A DNA stretch of 64,000 nucleotides from Cellvibrionales bacterium. Its GTDB lineage: Bacteria > Pseudomonadota > Gammaproteobacteria > Pseudomonadales > GM7GCV1. The position numbers and the translations under genes are program-made. Below the pieces are notes generated by a model, which made no database searches, was not told where the DNA came from, and worked only from the letters and a program-made list of their open reading frames with translations. The stretch covers positions 113,908-177,907 of the forward strand of contig JACONM010000010.1 of NCBI GenBank assembly GCA_014323765.1, given 5' to 3'. Within the stretch, counting starts at the first letter, position 1. Each line of letters opens with the position of its first letter. Positions 61,525-64,000 of this stretch are shown here, one piece after another.

Positions 61525-62760
61525 TCATTTCAATAGACCCTCCTGCCTCAGTTTAACTTTTAGCTCTTCATTGGTACCTGTGCCCTTGAACAGATTGCAC
61601 GACATGCAAAGCAGTTGCAGGTTTTCTATATGATCTGTGCCGCCTTTTGATTTAGGGATGATGTGGTCGACGACTAGGTTATTGAAATTAAACTTATCGC
61701 TGCGACATCCGTTGCATATTCCCTTTTGCTCAGCGAACAGTGCTTTTTTATGTGTCCGGTAATGGGGTAGCTTGCCTAGGTCGGTGCGCTGGGGGATGTC
61801 ATCGCGCAGGATGGGTTTATATAACACCTCCCCGACCTCGCCGCGGTTTAAGCGGTATTGGACCAGATCCGCCGCTTTGGGTGCAATATCAATGCCGACC
61901 CATTGCCGATCGAGCAGTTCTGCCGCCACGGGGGCAGTGGCGCATCCACAGAAAGGATCTAGCACCATATCGCCCTCATTGGATGAAGCGCGGATGATAC
62001 GGTCTAGCAGCTTGAGGGGTTTTTGTGTTGGGTAGCCAATGCGTTCACGCGACTGAGAGTTTAAGTAAGAGATTTCCCATACATCTCGCATTGCCTTTTC
62101 TCGGCTTTTATCCGCGGTGTAGAACTGGTCCATTTGCCCATCGATAAATACTGTTTTTTTTGCGCCCTTGTGCTTGGACTTTATGCTATAGGGTTCTTTG
62201 AGGACATTAAAGCCCGCTTCTGGCATGGCATAAAACAAGAGCAGATCGTGCATTCGCTGAAAATGTTTTGTCGCGCCTGTCCACCGCTGATAGCTCCACA
62301 CAATCTCATTGCGGAAGCTCTTTCTTCCAAACACCGCATCCATTAACAACTTCAAATAGTGGCTGGCGGTCGGGTCGCAATGCAGGAAAATAGACCCCGT
62401 AGGTTTAAGCAACCGATGCATTTCTAATAGCCGGACGGCCATCATAATCAAATAAGATTTCATGCCCTTGCTGTGGGACTCGCCTGCCGCATCCATTATC
62501 CGGGGAAAGGCAGGCATCTGATCGGCAATCTCGCTGAGCCATGCCTCATCTAAATCGTCCAGAGTCCATGTATCTTTGAATGCTGCACCCGCCGCTTCAC
62601 TGCCAACGGGGGCGGAATAATTGCGGTTGGAGTTAAACGGTGGGTCTAGATAGATGAGGTCCACCGTCTCGCTGTTCATCCCCCGCATAATGGGCAGGTT
62701 GTCGGCGGTCCATAGCGTACGGTTAACCCAGTTTTGCTTGGCGGTTTTAGGCTTTGACAT
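61525..62760 (-). CDS. Beta-class DNA methyltransferase fused to a C-terminal HNH nuclease domain
   Basis: LIYLDPPFNSNRNY (motif IV) before MVLDPFCGCATAPVAAELLDRQWVGIDI (motif I); C-terminal CNGCRSDKFNFNNLVVDHIIPKSKGGTDHIENLQLLCMSCNLFKG. Confidence 0.9.
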   Translation of the reverse strand: MSKPKTAKQNWVNRTLWTADNLPIMRGMNSETVDLIYLDPPFNSNRNYSAPVGSEAAGAAFKDTWTLDDLDEAWLSEIADQMPAFPRIMDAAGESHSKGMKSYLIMMAVRLLEMHRLLKPTGSIFLHCDPTASHYLKLLMDAVFGRKSFRNEIVWSYQRWTGATKHFQRMHDLLLFYAMPEAGFNVLKEPYSIKSKHKGAKKTVFIDGQMDQFYTADKSREKAMRDVWEISYLNSQSRERIGYPTQKPLKLLDRIIRASSNEGDMVLDPFCGCATAPVAAELLDRQWVGIDIAPKAADLVQYRLNRGEVGEVLYKPILRDDIPQRTDLGKLPHYRTHKKALFAEQKGICNGCRSDKFNFNNLVVDHIIPKSKGGTDHIENLQLLCMSCNLFKGTGTNEELKVKLRQEGLLK

Positions 62761-62821
62761 GATCTATCCGGTCTCTACTTGCTGCGCCCGATAAATTTGA
62801 CATGCAAGGGTATGTGGCGGG

Positions 62822-64000
<1,179 letters not shown>

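Overview
The window is a GC-rich, probably gammaproteobacterial chromosome segment that starts at a contig edge (30-base poly-G). Core content: (i) a minus-strand cobalamin uptake, late-assembly and salvage cluster (btuB-cobO-cobQ-btuC-btuD-cobU-cobT-cobC phosphatase-cobS-cbiB-cobD-btuF), led by a cobalamin riboswitch with an intrinsic-terminator platform; (ii) a split class II (B12-dependent) ribonucleotide reductase nrdJa/nrdJb behind a pair of NrdR-like boxes; (iii) a single-chain acyl-CoA carboxylase, carbonic anhydrase and cvfB; (iv) the tRNA-fMet/tRNA-Leu(GAG)-secG-tpiA-glmM-folP-ftsH-rlmE block; (v) DAHP synthase, nfuA, metH, the dnaJ-dnaK-grpE/recN block, ilvC and partial ilvN. Accessory content: two toxin-antitoxin-like modules (FitAB/VapBC type and a Panacea-domain gene with a two-TM partner), a CYP153-like P450/ADH/ALDH/TonB-receptor catabolic cluster, and a one-polypeptide DNA methyltransferase-HNH protein. 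The most unusual locus is 0.77-6.26 kb: a secreted multidomain protein with a DUF5675-like C-terminus, followed by an alternating array of three exported (A) and four cytosolic (B) paralogues. The array shows mosaicism, a truncated fourth A gene, and a flanking degraded duplicate of the btuF 3' end. I propose it is a recombining polymorphic toxin/immunity array. All family calls are by eye from motifs; no searches were run.
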